Assembly (NCBI RefSeq): GCF_015477775.1
Contig: NZ_JADLQO010000016.1
Span: 62,001-126,000 of the forward strand
Origin: Nocardia abscessus
Lineage (GTDB): Bacteria > Actinomycetota > Actinomycetes > Mycobacteriales > Mycobacteriaceae
DNA length: 64,000 nucleotides
Direction: 5' to 3'
Below are positions 8,368 to 16,737 of the stretch, in pieces. The first letter of the stretch is position 1, and each line of letters starts with the position of its first letter. A model generated the notes under the pieces. That model saw nothing but the letters and a program-made list of their open reading frames with translations, was not told the origin of the DNA and did no database searches. A program made the translations under genes and the position numbers.

Positions 8368-8511
8368 CGGCGAAATACCGGCCATCCTCAGCGCCCGCCA
8401 TCGATCACGGGCATCGGGATTCGCTACCGCAGTTCTCCGCGCTCCGTCCAAAGGGCTCGGGGGCACCCGGACTCGCCGCCGTGGGTGCCCCCGATCTTCG
8501 TCCGGGACCGA

Positions 8512-9399
8512 CTATTTCCCAGTCGCCCCGGTGACAGCGGACAAGGCCTCGAATTCGTCGTCGGTCAAGGTGATTCGCGCGGCCGCGATGTTCTCCTCGA
8601 CGTGCGCGACGCTGGAGGTGCCCGGGATCGGCAGCACGACGGGGGAGCGGCGCAGCAGCCAGGCGAGGGCGAGTTGCGCGGGGCTCGCGCCGTGCTCGGC
8701 GGAGATGGCCGCGAGTGGACCGCCGGGAGCGGCGAGTTCACCCGTGGCGATGGGGAACCACGGGATGAAGCCGATGCTCTCCTGCTCGGCGTAGTTCAGC
8801 ACGTCCTCGTCGGCGCGGTTGGCCAGGTTGTACAGGTTCTGCACCGAGGCGATGGTGGCGTGCTCGCGCGCCTGGCGCAGCTGCTCGACGCTCACCTGCG
8901 AGAGGCCGATGTGCCGGATCTTGCCCTCCTGCTGGAGCGCGACGAGTTCGCCGAGCTGGTCGGCCAGCGGCACCTGCGGGTCGATGCGATGCAGCTGGTA
9001 CAGGTCGATCCGGTCGAGGCCCAAGTGGCGCAGGCTGAGCTCGGCCTGCTGGCGCAGGTATTCGGGCCTGCCGACCGGACGCCACTCGTTGGGCCCCTGC
9101 CGCGTGAGTCCCGCCTTGGTGGCGATCACCAGGTCCTCGCGATAGGGGTGCAGAGCCTTGCGGATCAGGTTCTCACTGACGAACGGGCCGTAGGAGTCGG
9201 CCGTATCGATGAAATTCACGCCGAGTTCCACCGCGCGGCGCAGCACCCGTACCGCCTCGTCGGGGTCCTTCGGATCGCCCCACACACCGGGGCCGGTCAG
9301 TTGCATCGCGCCGTATCCGAGCCGGTGCACCGGAAGATCGCCGCCGATGGCAAAGGTTCCGGAGGCCGCCGCGGGCTGCGCGTCGAGGTCTGTGCTCAT
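8512..9399 (-). CDS. Aldo/keto reductase
   Basis: A 295-aa NAD(P)H-dependent oxidoreductase of the AKR superfamily with a TIM-barrel fold. The catalytic tetrad is visible: Asp and Tyr in NFIDTADSYG, Lys in IATKAG and His in YQLHRID. A C-terminal cofactor-binding segment LPIPGTSSVAHVEENIAA follows. The ATG at 9399 follows GGAAGG with good spacing; an upstream in-frame ATG at 9441 lacks this. The C-terminal segment resembles the YajO/PdxI-like AKRs. The substrate cannot be predicted. The tandem TetR genes upstream lie on the same strand. Confidence 0.93.
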   Translation of the reverse strand: MSTDLDAQPAAASGTFAIGGDLPVHRLGYGAMQLTGPGVWGDPKDPDEAVRVLRRAVELGVNFIDTADSYGPFVSENLIRKALHPYREDLVIATKAGLTRQGPNEWRPVGRPEYLRQQAELSLRHLGLDRIDLYQLHRIDPQVPLADQLGELVALQQEGKIRHIGLSQVSVEQLRQAREHATIASVQNLYNLANRADEDVLNYAEQESIGFIPWFPIATGELAAPGGPLAAISAEHGASPAQLALAWLLRRSPVVLPIPGTSSVAHVEENIAAARITLTDDEFEALSAVTGATGK

Positions 9400-9546
9400 A
9401 AAGGGTCTACCTTCCGAAGTCGGAAACTGCGAACGCTGCACGAGTGTCGCGCCGGTCCGGCGCGCTCTCCTGCCGCAACAGCGCCGTCGCGAGGTCGATT
9501 CCCGGCGCGGTGTTCGCCGGTGGCGTAATACCCGGGCGACCCTGCC

Positions 9547-10785
9547 CTACTCCGCCGGTCGTTCGAACAGGATCACCTGCATCAGGCGGATCACGCGCCG
9601 GGGCGAGCAGGCCGGGTCATCGGAGCCGAAGCGTTCACCAAGGTCCACTACCAGGGCGAACGCGGCGTGCACCAGCAGGCGTGCCTCGGCCGCGGACAGC
9701 TCGGGCCGCACGCCGATCAGCAGTTTGGCCCACTCCTCGACATTGAGCCGCTGGATGTTGCGCAACACGGTGCGCTCCTCCGGCGGCACGTTGCTGATCT
9801 CGGCGTAGTAGACGAAGGTCAGCTCGCGTTCGGCGAACGAACCCGCCACGTACAGCTCGATCAGCGTGCGCAACGCCTGCTCGGGCGTCTCGGCGGCGGC
9901 GACGGCGGGCCCGATGGCGGCCGACACCCGTTCGGCCGCCCGGCGGAACGCGGCGGTGAGGATGTCGCCCTTGCCGCGGTAGAACCGGTACACCGCCGAG
10001 GAGGCGGGCAGCCCGGCGGCGGTGGCGATGTCCTCCACGCTGACGTTCGGGTATCCGTGCTGGTGGAACAGCTCGACCGCGCGCGTCAACAACAGTTCGT
10101 GCTTGAAGGTCAGCGGGATCTCGCTCGCGGCGAAGTTCTCGGCGCTGCCGGGCGGCGGCAGCTCGCACGCGGCGATCGCGTGGCAGGCCGCGCTCAGCCG
10201 CGCGGTGAGCGCGCGCACCGGGATCGAGACGTGGTGATCGCCGATGCTGCTGAGCACGCTCAGCTCCGCCGCGGCGAGCACGGCGCGGTCGGCCTTGGGC
10301 AGCGCGGGCCTGGTCGCGGCGATCAGTGACGTGAGCGCCGCGTTCACGGACGCGAGCTGATCGGTCAGGGTGGCCGCGTCGGCATCCTCGAGATAGCGCC
10401 GCTGCCAGCGCAGCAGCGCTGCGCTGCGCCGGTTGGCGATTGCGGCGGTGATCAGCGCGTCGAGCACTCGTTCGAGTCGTTGCCCGGCGGGCAGGCCCGT
10501 GGCGTCCGGCAGCGTGGCCGCTTCCTCGCTGACCGTGCCCAGCCGCAGCGCTTCCTCGCGGAACAGCGCGTACTTGCTCGGGTAGTGCCGGTACAGCGCC
10601 GCCGAGCTGATGTCGAGCCGAGAGGCGATGTCCTCCATGCTGACGCCGTGGTAGCCCAGCGCGCCGAACGCCTCCGCCGACGCCGCCGCGATCTGCGCGC
10701 GGCGGTCGCGCGGTCGGCGACGGATCACCCGTGCCGGTGTCCCGTCGGCCGCCTCGTCCGCAGCGCGGTCGTCCCGGACACCCAT
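9547..10785 (-). CDS. Double-headed TetR regulator (two TetR_N domains in one chain)
   Basis: About 412 aa, twice the usual TetR length. The first HTH (AQIAAASAEAFGALGYHGVS, then SSAALYRHYPSKYALF) lies near residues 30-80. A second complete HTH (ELLLTRAVELFHQHGYPNVS, then SSAVYRFYRGKGDIL) lies near residues 225-275, each followed by a helical ligand-binding-type region. A TetR normally dimerises through the C-terminal half; here two DNA-binding heads are covalently joined. It is a close paralogue of the next gene. The ATG at 10785 is chosen to match the paralogue; a GTG at 10830 is possible. It may regulate the adjacent aldo/keto reductase. Confidence 0.88.
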   Translation of the reverse strand: MGVRDDRAADEAADGTPARVIRRRPRDRRAQIAAASAEAFGALGYHGVSMEDIASRLDISSAALYRHYPSKYALFREEALRLGTVSEEAATLPDATGLPAGQRLERVLDALITAAIANRRSAALLRWQRRYLEDADAATLTDQLASVNAALTSLIAATRPALPKADRAVLAAAELSVLSSIGDHHVSIPVRALTARLSAACHAIAACELPPPGSAENFAASEIPLTFKHELLLTRAVELFHQHGYPNVSVEDIATAAGLPASSAVYRFYRGKGDILTAAFRRAAERVSAAIGPAVAAAETPEQALRTLIELYVAGSFAERELTFVYYAEISNVPPEERTVLRNIQRLNVEEWAKLLIGVRPELSAAEARLLVHAAFALVVDLGERFGSDDPACSPRRVIRLMQVILFERPAE

Positions 10786-10934
10786 GCGGCGATGGTAGCC
10801 CAACCCGATGCTCGGTACCTCGCCGCTCACCCCGCCTGGTGCTAAATGAATGGTAGATCACAAGATGGCCACGATTGGGCCTTCATATCGCACAATTGTC
10901 ACGGTGGGGTGAGAATCACCGATCACATAAACGG

Positions 10935-12176
10935 TTAACGCGCGGGTCGGTCGAAAAGAATCAGCTGCATCAGCAGACGCACCCGATCCTGGGCGGCCAG
11001 CGGTTCGTTGCCGAAGGAGCGGCCCAGATCGACTACCACCGCGAACGCCGCGTGGACGAGGATGCGCGCCTCGGCCGGAGTGAGCTCCGGGCGCACCTCG
11101 CGCAGCAACCTGGCCCACTCTTCCACGCTGAGCCGCTGGATATTGCGCAACACGGTGCGTTCCTCGGTCGGAACATGCTGGAACTCCGTGTAATACACGA
11201 AGGTGAGGGCGCGTTCGGCGAACGATCCCGTGACGTACTGGGCGATCAACGCGGTGAGCGCGTCCTCGGAATCGGCGGCCGCCGCCACGGCGGGGCCCAC
11301 GGCGCCGGATACCCGTTCGGCGGCCCGGCGGAACGCGGCGGCCAGGATGTCGCTCTTACCTCGGTAGAACCGGTACACCGCCGACGCGGCCGACAGCCCG
11401 GCGGCGGTGGCGATGTCCTCCACGCTGACGTTCGGGTAGCCGCGCTCGTGGAACAGCTCGACCGCTTTGCGCAGCAGCAGTTCGTGTTTGAACGAGTCCG
11501 GGATCTCCACCACCGCGACCGGCTCCACCGCGCGCAGTGCGGGCAGCTTCGCGTGCGCGATCGACCAGCAGGCCGAATGCAGCAGGCGGGCAAGGGGTTT
11601 CGCGGGAAGGGCGGCATGGTGGTCGGCGATGCTGGTGATCGTGCTGAGCAGCGCGGCGCGCAGCACGCGCAGGTCCGCCTCGTCGAGTTCAGGGCGCAGC
11701 GCGGCCAGTTGACCGCCTAGCGCGCCGAGGACCGTGGCCTGCTGCTGGTTGAGCGTGGTCTGGTCGTCGGGCTCGAGGTATCGGACCTCCCAGCGCACCA
11801 GCGTGACGGTGGGGCGGTTCTCGATCGTGACCGCGACGAGCGCGTCGAGCACGTGCCGCAACCGCTGTTCGGCAGGCCAGTCCGCCGCCTCCTCGGGCAG
11901 CTCCACCGATTCGGTCATCGCCCGGCCCACACGCAGCAGTTCCTCCCGGAACAACGCGTACTTGCTCGGATAGTGGCGGTACAGCGCCGCGGAACTGATC
12001 CCGAGCCCGGAGGCGATGTCGTCCATGCTCACGCCGTGGTAGCCCAGCGCGCCGAACGCGGCCGCCGACGCCGCCGCGATCTGTGCGCGCCGATTCTTCG
12101 GCCTGCGCCGGATCTCCCGAGGTGCCGAGTCGCCGCTGCTCGCCTTCCGCGCCGTACGGCGATTGTCGACACTCAT
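10935..12176 (-). CDS. Second double-headed TetR regulator, paralogue of the neighbour
   Basis: About 413 aa with the same architecture as 9547-10785: HTH 1 around IAAASAAAFGALGYHGVSMD and HTH 2 around FHERGYPNVSVEDIATAAGL. Both heads and the C-terminal segment (NIQRLSVEEWARLL, FAVVVDLGRSFG) align along their length with the neighbour, so the pair arose by tandem duplication and diverged. The start is placed at the ATG 12176 (MSVDNRR); an ATG at 12185 and a long upstream extension are also open. Operators are not obvious. Confidence 0.88.
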   Translation of the reverse strand: MSVDNRRTARKASSGDSAPREIRRRPKNRRAQIAAASAAAFGALGYHGVSMDDIASGLGISSAALYRHYPSKYALFREELLRVGRAMTESVELPEEAADWPAEQRLRHVLDALVAVTIENRPTVTLVRWEVRYLEPDDQTTLNQQQATVLGALGGQLAALRPELDEADLRVLRAALLSTITSIADHHAALPAKPLARLLHSACWSIAHAKLPALRAVEPVAVVEIPDSFKHELLLRKAVELFHERGYPNVSVEDIATAAGLSAASAVYRFYRGKSDILAAAFRRAAERVSGAVGPAVAAAADSEDALTALIAQYVTGSFAERALTFVYYTEFQHVPTEERTVLRNIQRLSVEEWARLLREVRPELTPAEARILVHAAFAVVVDLGRSFGNEPLAAQDRVRLLMQLILFDRPAR

Positions 12177-12433
12177 GACGAACATCGTAACGACCTGGCC
12201 GTATGGCCGGGCCGGGCCGTGCCACGCCGGTACCGCTCCCGGGGATGAGCGGCCCCCGGGAGCAGTACCTGTTCTCCGGCGCGCGCCGGCCCGCGACAAG
12301 GCGGGATGTGTGTGCCGATGCGTCCGGAAGCCGACAACCCGACGCGGCCGAGCGGGGGGCACCAGGAACGCCGTGCCGTGACGGGATGTCGAACAGGGAC
12401 AAACTTACACGAATATACGTGCAGTACAAGAGG

Positions 12434-12451
12434 TGATTCTGGAAAGAATCA
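12434..12451. promoter_or_regulatory. Inverted repeat TGATTCT-N4-AGAATCA
   Basis: Perfect 7-bp arms with a GGAA spacer lie in an AT-richer pocket of an otherwise very GC-rich region, about 260 bases upstream of the double-TetR gene start. This is a candidate operator, by symmetry only. Confidence 0.4.
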
Positions 12452-12722
12452 TTGTTCACATAGGTGAGTCTTCGGATGCGGATGACCACCCGGGCCTACC
12501 GCGCGGCACCGTGGTGATGTTGCGGGTCTGGCCGCGCTCGGGCCTGCTGTCCGGCGGAAGCGAAAGATCGTGACGGAGGAGGATCCCCCGCAGCACGGTG
12601 GCGCCCTTCGGCAGCGAGAATCCCGCGCCGCCGCATTGCCGACGCCGAACGGTAGCCAGGTGTTCGGCGTCACTCACCGTCGAGGAGGTGGTCCGGACGG
12701 GGACATCGCGACGTCGGAGTCC

Positions 12723-12819
12723 GTGCGTCCGTGCGTCCGTGCGTCCGTGCGTCCGTGCGTCCGTGCGTCCGTGCGTCGTGCGTCGTGCGTCGTGCGTCGT
12801 GCGTCGTGCGTCGTGCGTC
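12723..12819. repeat. Simple-sequence repeat: GTGCGTCC x6 then GTGCGTC x7
   Basis: Six perfect 8-mer units (12723-12770) pass directly into seven perfect 7-mer units (12771-12819). Degraded units (GCGCGTT, GGTGCGTT) follow to about 12855. Neither unit length is a multiple of three, so slippage would change the reading frame of anything translated across it. It ends about 145 bases before the 60-aa gene. Confidence 0.95.
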
Positions 12820-12963
12820 GCGCGTTGGTGCGTTGGGGCGTTCGTTGGTGCGTCGGTGAGCGGTAACCGCCCGACGCTCCGACGGTGTTCCGAATCGGCG
12901 TCCGCCGCGCTCGTTTGCGCGAATTGGACTGTACCGGTGCGTCTTTCTGGTAAGGAGTTCGTC

Positions 12964-13146
12964 ATGGCGTTGGCTTTGCGCCCGGTGGATCCCATCCCGG
13001 TGCTCGGCGCCGTGATCGCCGCGATACGGCGGCTCACGGCGCGCTATCGGCTCACCCCGCAGGAGAAGCGCAACCTGGACGCTGCCCGCGGCGCGCGACC
13101 CGCTGTCTTCACCGCGTCCATCGGCGGACGCGCCTACCGCAGATAG
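12964..13146 (+). CDS. Small hypothetical protein (60 aa)
   Basis: Starts at an ATG preceded by TAAGGAG at 12951-12957. The protein has a hydrophobic N-terminal half (DPIPVLGAVIAAIRRL) and a basic C-terminus (KRNLDAARGARP...GGRAYRR). No family is recognised. Codon use is typical of the genome. It lies downstream of the simple-sequence repeat and is convergent with acetoacetyl-CoA synthetase. Confidence 0.6.
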   Translation: MALALRPVDPIPVLGAVIAAIRRLTARYRLTPQEKRNLDAARGARPAVFTASIGGRAYRR

Positions 13147-13280
13147 AACCGAACCCGCTGTACCGCAGCGAAACTCGCGACGAGTGCAATCGAGCCACAG
13201 GGCGGCAAGGTGGTCGCGTCACACGCGGTCGCCGTGGAAAGGTGCGCCAACCGCACCCATCAGCCGCACTCGAGAGCGAC

Positions 13281-15230
13281 TCAGGCGCGCCCGCCGGGCC
13301 GGACCGTGCCGTACCAGTCGAGCAGGTCCGGGTTGTCCACGGCGCTGCGTTCGACGACGCGGTCCGGGTCGGCACCCTGGAACAGCTTCTTGATCGGCAC
13401 CTCCAGCTTCTTGCCGGTGCGGGTGTGCGGGATGCCGGGGGCGAGGATGATCTCGTCGGGCACGTGCCGGGGGGACACCTCGGTGCGGATGGTGTTGTTG
13501 ATGCGCGCTTTCAGTTCGTCGGTGAGTTCCGCGCCGGGCGCCAGGACCACGAACAGCGGCATCCAATATCCGCCGTCGGGCTGCTCGGCTCCGATCACCA
13601 GCGCCTCGGCGATCTCCGGGAGCCGTTCGACCGACTGGTAGATGTCGGCGCTACCCATCCGGATGCCGTGTCGGTTGAGCGTGGAGTCGGAACGCCCGTG
13701 CACGACGACGCTGTGGTGGTCGGTGATGGTGATCCAGTCGCCGTGCCGCCACACGCCGGGATACGTGTCGAAATATGCGTCGTGATAACGCTTTCCGTCC
13801 TCGTCGCGCCAGAACGCGACCGGCATGGACGGCATCGGCGCGGTGACGACGAGTTCGCCCACCTCGCCGCGCACCGGCTGCCCGGCCGGGTCGTAGGCGT
13901 CCAGCGCGACGCCGAGATAGGGCGCCGACAGCTCACCCGGCCACACCGGCACGGTGCGCACGCCGCCGATGAACGCCGACACGACGTCGGTGCCGCCGCT
14001 GATCGAGGAGACCTGCACGTGCTCGCCTACGTTCTCGCCCAGCCACAGCGCCGACGACGTGGGCAGCGAGGAACCCGTGATACCGACCGTACGCAGCGCC
14101 GACAGATCGTGATCGGTGCGCGGGACGGACCCCGCTTTGATGCATGCCAGCACGTAGCCTGGGCTGGCGCCCAGCACGGTGGCCCCGACCTCGGCCGCGA
14201 TGCGCCACAGTGCGTCGGGAGCCGGTGCGGTGGGGCTGCCGTCGTAGGTGACGATGGTGGCCCCGGCCAGCAGGCCCGCGATCTGGAAGTTCCACATCAT
14301 CCAGCTCGGGCTGGTGTACCAGAAGAAGGTGTCCTCGGGGCCGATGTCCGATTGCAGGGCAACCGCTTTGAGGTGTTCGAGCAGTACGCCGCCGTGGCCG
14401 TGCACGATGCCCTTGGGCAGGCCGGTGGTGCCGGAGGAGAACACGATCCACAGCGGATGGTCGAAATCCACCGATTCCGTGGTGATCAGCGGGGGCAGCG
14501 ACTCGGTGCTGGTGATCGCGTCGTCCCACGAGGTGGCGTCCGGTACGTCCAGCCCGAGCCGGGAGACCGCGATCGTGCCCTTCAGCGAGGCGAGGCCCGC
14601 ACGCAAGGCGGCGATGTCGTCGCGCTTGTCGTGCGCCTTGCCGCCGAAACGGTAGCCGTCGGCGGTGACCAGCACGGTCGGCTCCAGCTGCCCGAGCCGA
14701 TCCAGCGCGGCCTTCGGGGAATAGTCCTGCCCGCAGGCGCTCCACACCGCGCCGATGCTCGCCGTGGCCAGGAACGCGATCACCGCCTCCGGGATGTTCG
14801 GCAGATACCCGGCCACCCGATCACCGGGACGCACACCCAGCGAGCGCAACGTCTGCGCGAAAGCCGCTGTGTGGTCGATCAATTCGGCCCAGGACACCTC
14901 CCGGATCGGAGCGTCCTCGCTGACCGCCTTGATCGCGGGCCGGTCGGTGTTCAGCTGCCGGATCACCTGATCCACGTAGTTGAGCCTGGTTCCGGGAAAC
15001 CATTGCGCCCCCGGCATCTCGGCGCTCGGCAGCACTTCCCCCGCGATGTCGCCGAGCTCGAAGTAGTCCCACAGCGCATGCCAGAATCCGGCGAGATCCT
15101 CGACCGACCACTGCCACAGCGCGTGATAGTCGCGCGAGCGCACGCCGGTGCGCTCCGCGACGAACCGCGCGAAGTCGGTGATCCTGGCCTCGGTGACGTC
15201 CTGCTCGGTCGGCACCCACTGGGGTTGCAT
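13281..15230 (-). CDS. aacS: Acetoacetyl-CoA synthetase
   Basis: A 649-aa ANL-superfamily ligase forming acetoacetyl-CoA from acetoacetate, CoA and ATP. The N-terminal HALWQWSVEDLAGFWHALWD cap is characteristic of AacS. The AMP-binding motif is VFSSGTTGLPKGIVHGHGG, the core adenylation motif SGGTDVVSAF, and GRSDSTLNRHGIRMGSADIY the A8 hinge. HTRTGKKLEVPIKKL carries the catalytic Lys near the end. Length fits AacS (about 650 aa). Acetoacetate is the end product of leucine breakdown and of 3-hydroxybutyrate oxidation, both encoded nearby. It lies 30 bases downstream of citE and likely belongs to the same operon. Confidence 0.93.
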   Translation of the reverse strand: MQPQWVPTEQDVTEARITDFARFVAERTGVRSRDYHALWQWSVEDLAGFWHALWDYFELGDIAGEVLPSAEMPGAQWFPGTRLNYVDQVIRQLNTDRPAIKAVSEDAPIREVSWAELIDHTAAFAQTLRSLGVRPGDRVAGYLPNIPEAVIAFLATASIGAVWSACGQDYSPKAALDRLGQLEPTVLVTADGYRFGGKAHDKRDDIAALRAGLASLKGTIAVSRLGLDVPDATSWDDAITSTESLPPLITTESVDFDHPLWIVFSSGTTGLPKGIVHGHGGVLLEHLKAVALQSDIGPEDTFFWYTSPSWMMWNFQIAGLLAGATIVTYDGSPTAPAPDALWRIAAEVGATVLGASPGYVLACIKAGSVPRTDHDLSALRTVGITGSSLPTSSALWLGENVGEHVQVSSISGGTDVVSAFIGGVRTVPVWPGELSAPYLGVALDAYDPAGQPVRGEVGELVVTAPMPSMPVAFWRDEDGKRYHDAYFDTYPGVWRHGDWITITDHHSVVVHGRSDSTLNRHGIRMGSADIYQSVERLPEIAEALVIGAEQPDGGYWMPLFVVLAPGAELTDELKARINNTIRTEVSPRHVPDEIILAPGIPHTRTGKKLEVPIKKLFQGADPDRVVERSAVDNPDLLDWYGTVRPGGRA

Positions 15231-15260
15231 CGCATTCCTCCTGGCTGTGGAACTCGGTGA

Positions 15261-16073
15261 TCAGGCGTGGTCGGCGCGCCGCACGATCTGCTCGGCGTGC
15301 CGGAAAACGGGGCCATCGACCATCCTGCCCTCGAGGGCGAATACCCCGCGGTGCTTCGGCGCCTCCTCCAGCACCCGCCTGGCCCAGGCGAGCTCTTCTT
15401 CCGAGGGCGCGTAGGCGGCCCGCAGCACCGCCACCTGGCTGGGATGGATCGCGACCTTGGCGTCGAAGCCGACCGCGACCGCGTCCTCGGCTTCGGCGCG
15501 CAGGCCGTCCAGATCGCGAATGTTCAGGTACACCGAGTCCAGCGCGAGTTTGCCGTACGCCTTGGCGGCCAGCAGGGTGGCAGAACGCACGTGGCGGGCC
15601 ACGTCGCGGTAGCTGCCGTCGGCGTGCCTGCTCCCGGTGCCGCCGAGCCCGGCAACCAGGTCCTCCGCGCCCCACATGACGCCGATCGCGTTGCCCGCCG
15701 TCACCGCCTGGCCCACCGCGAGCGCACCGAGCGGCGACTCGATCAGGGCGATCACCTCGTAGTCCGACAGCGCCGTGATCTGTTCGGCCGACTCGCATTT
15801 CGACAGCATGAGCCGCCGATATGCGGTGTCGGCGAGCGCCGCCAGATCGAGCGCGTGATCATCGGTGCCCGCCGCGTTGACCCGCACCACCGTGGTCTGC
15901 GGGTCCAGCGGGGTGTCCAGCAGCGCTTTGCGCGCCGCCGCCTTGTCGTGCGCGGCGACGCCGTCCTCCAGGTCGAGAATCACCACGTCGGCGGCCGCGG
16001 CCGCCTTCGCGAAGCGTTCCGGGCGATCCGCCGGGCAGAACAACCACGCCGGACCCGCCATCTGCCAGCTCAT
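15261..16073 (-). CDS. citE: CitE-like CoA-ester lyase (HpcH/HpaI family)
   Basis: 270 aa. The metal- and CoA-site motifs LFCPADRPERFAKA, VILDLEDGVA, VRVNAAGT, LIESPLGAL, GAEDLVAGLGG and AIHPSQV are all present. It corresponds in position and family to M. tuberculosis Rv2498c, a stand-alone CitE homologue (no citrate lyase alpha or gamma subunits) reported to cleave beta-hydroxyacyl-CoA such as 3-hydroxy-3-methylglutaryl-CoA in leucine catabolism and itaconate breakdown. The gene follows maoC in the same direction across a spacer with tandem repeats. The symbol follows the mycobacterial locus; true citrate lyase activity is not implied. Confidence 0.9.
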   Translation of the reverse strand: MSWQMAGPAWLFCPADRPERFAKAAAAADVVILDLEDGVAAHDKAAARKALLDTPLDPQTTVVRVNAAGTDDHALDLAALADTAYRRLMLSKCESAEQITALSDYEVIALIESPLGALAVGQAVTAGNAIGVMWGAEDLVAGLGGTGSRHADGSYRDVARHVRSATLLAAKAYGKLALDSVYLNIRDLDGLRAEAEDAVAVGFDAKVAIHPSQVAVLRAAYAPSEEELAWARRVLEEAPKHRGVFALEGRMVDGPVFRHAEQIVRRADHA

Positions 16074-16092
16074 GCTGTGTCCTTTCCTGGCC

Positions 16093-16257
16093 TGACCGCT
16101 CTCATGCTGTGTCTTCTGTGGGCATGTGCGGGGCCCTGCGGGGTCACGCTGCGCTGCCGCCTCCGGTCCTGACCGCTCATGCTGTGTCTTCTGGGGGCAT
16201 GTGCGGGGCCCGGCGTGGTCACGCTGCGCTGCCGCCTCCGGTCCTGACCGCTCATGC
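16093..16257. repeat. Tandem duplication of about 76 bp between maoC and citE
   Basis: Unit 1 (16093-16169) and unit 2 (16170-16244) share TGACCGCT...CATGCTGTGTCTTCTG and end GCTGCCGCCTCCGGTCC. A third partial unit (TGACCGCTCATGCC) runs into the maoC stop. The units carry copies of the gene-end sequence, so this looks like expansion from the maoC 3' end. Confidence 0.9.
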
Positions 16258-16737
16258 CCCGGCCTCCGGGGCTTTGCGGACCAGCGTCTTGCGAACAGCC
16301 GTGGCGACGACGTCGCCGTGCTGGTTGCGCGCGGTGTGCGCGAAGGTCACGATGCCCTCGCCCGGACGGCTCTTCGACTCGCGCTTGTCGGTGACCACGG
16401 TCTCGGCGTACATGGTGTCGCCGTGGAACAGCGGCTTGGGAAACGCCACCTCGGAGAAGCCGAGGTTCGCCACGATGGTGCCCTGGGTCAGCTGCGCCAC
16501 CGAAAGCCCGATCAGCGTGGACAGAGTGAACATCGAGTTCACCAGTCGCTGGTTGAACGGGGGCAGCCGATCGCTGAACGCCGCGTCCAGGTGCAGCGCC
16601 TGGGTGTTCATCGTCAGCGTGGTGAACAGGACGTTGTCCGCCTCGGTGATGGTGCGGCCGGGGCGGTGCTCGTAGACCACCTCGGTGTCGAACTCCTCGA
16701 ACCACAGGCCGCGCTGCACGACCGTCCGCCGGGTCAC
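16252..16737 (-). CDS. MaoC-like (R)-enoyl-CoA hydratase
   Basis: A 161-aa hot-dog-fold protein. The start is a GTG overlapping the acyl-CoA dehydrogenase stop in GTGA. Landmarks are GRTITEADNVLFTTLTMNT, which contains the hydratase Asp region, then PLFHGDTMYAETVV, with a C-terminal FAHTARNQHGDVV. It is the positional homologue of Rv2499c. A role in hydrating an unsaturated branched CoA ester, feeding the CitE-like lyase, fits the operon and is family-based inference. Confidence 0.88.
   Translation of the reverse strand: MTRRTVVQRGLWFEEFDTEVVYEHRPGRTITEADNVLFTTLTMNTQALHLDAAFSDRLPPFNQRLVNSMFTLSTLIGLSVAQLTQGTIVANLGFSEVAFPKPLFHGDTMYAETVVTDKRESKSRPGEGIVTFAHTARNQHGDVVATAVRKTLVRKAPEAGA

Larger units (their letters stand above)
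12177..12963. other. 787-bp gene-free region between the regulators and a small gene
   Basis: No convincing gene was seen. The stretch holds an AT-richer segment around 12390-12470 with an inverted repeat, and the simple-sequence repeat at 12723-12819. Open frames crossing the repeat are low complexity (repeated VRASVRP or THGRTDAR) and are not credible proteins. Confidence 0.6.

Noticed and set aside
12570..13146. Plus-strand frames across the GTGCGTCC/GTGCGTC array
   Set aside because: They encode only VRASVRP/VVRRASC repeats; the real gene starts after the array at 12964.
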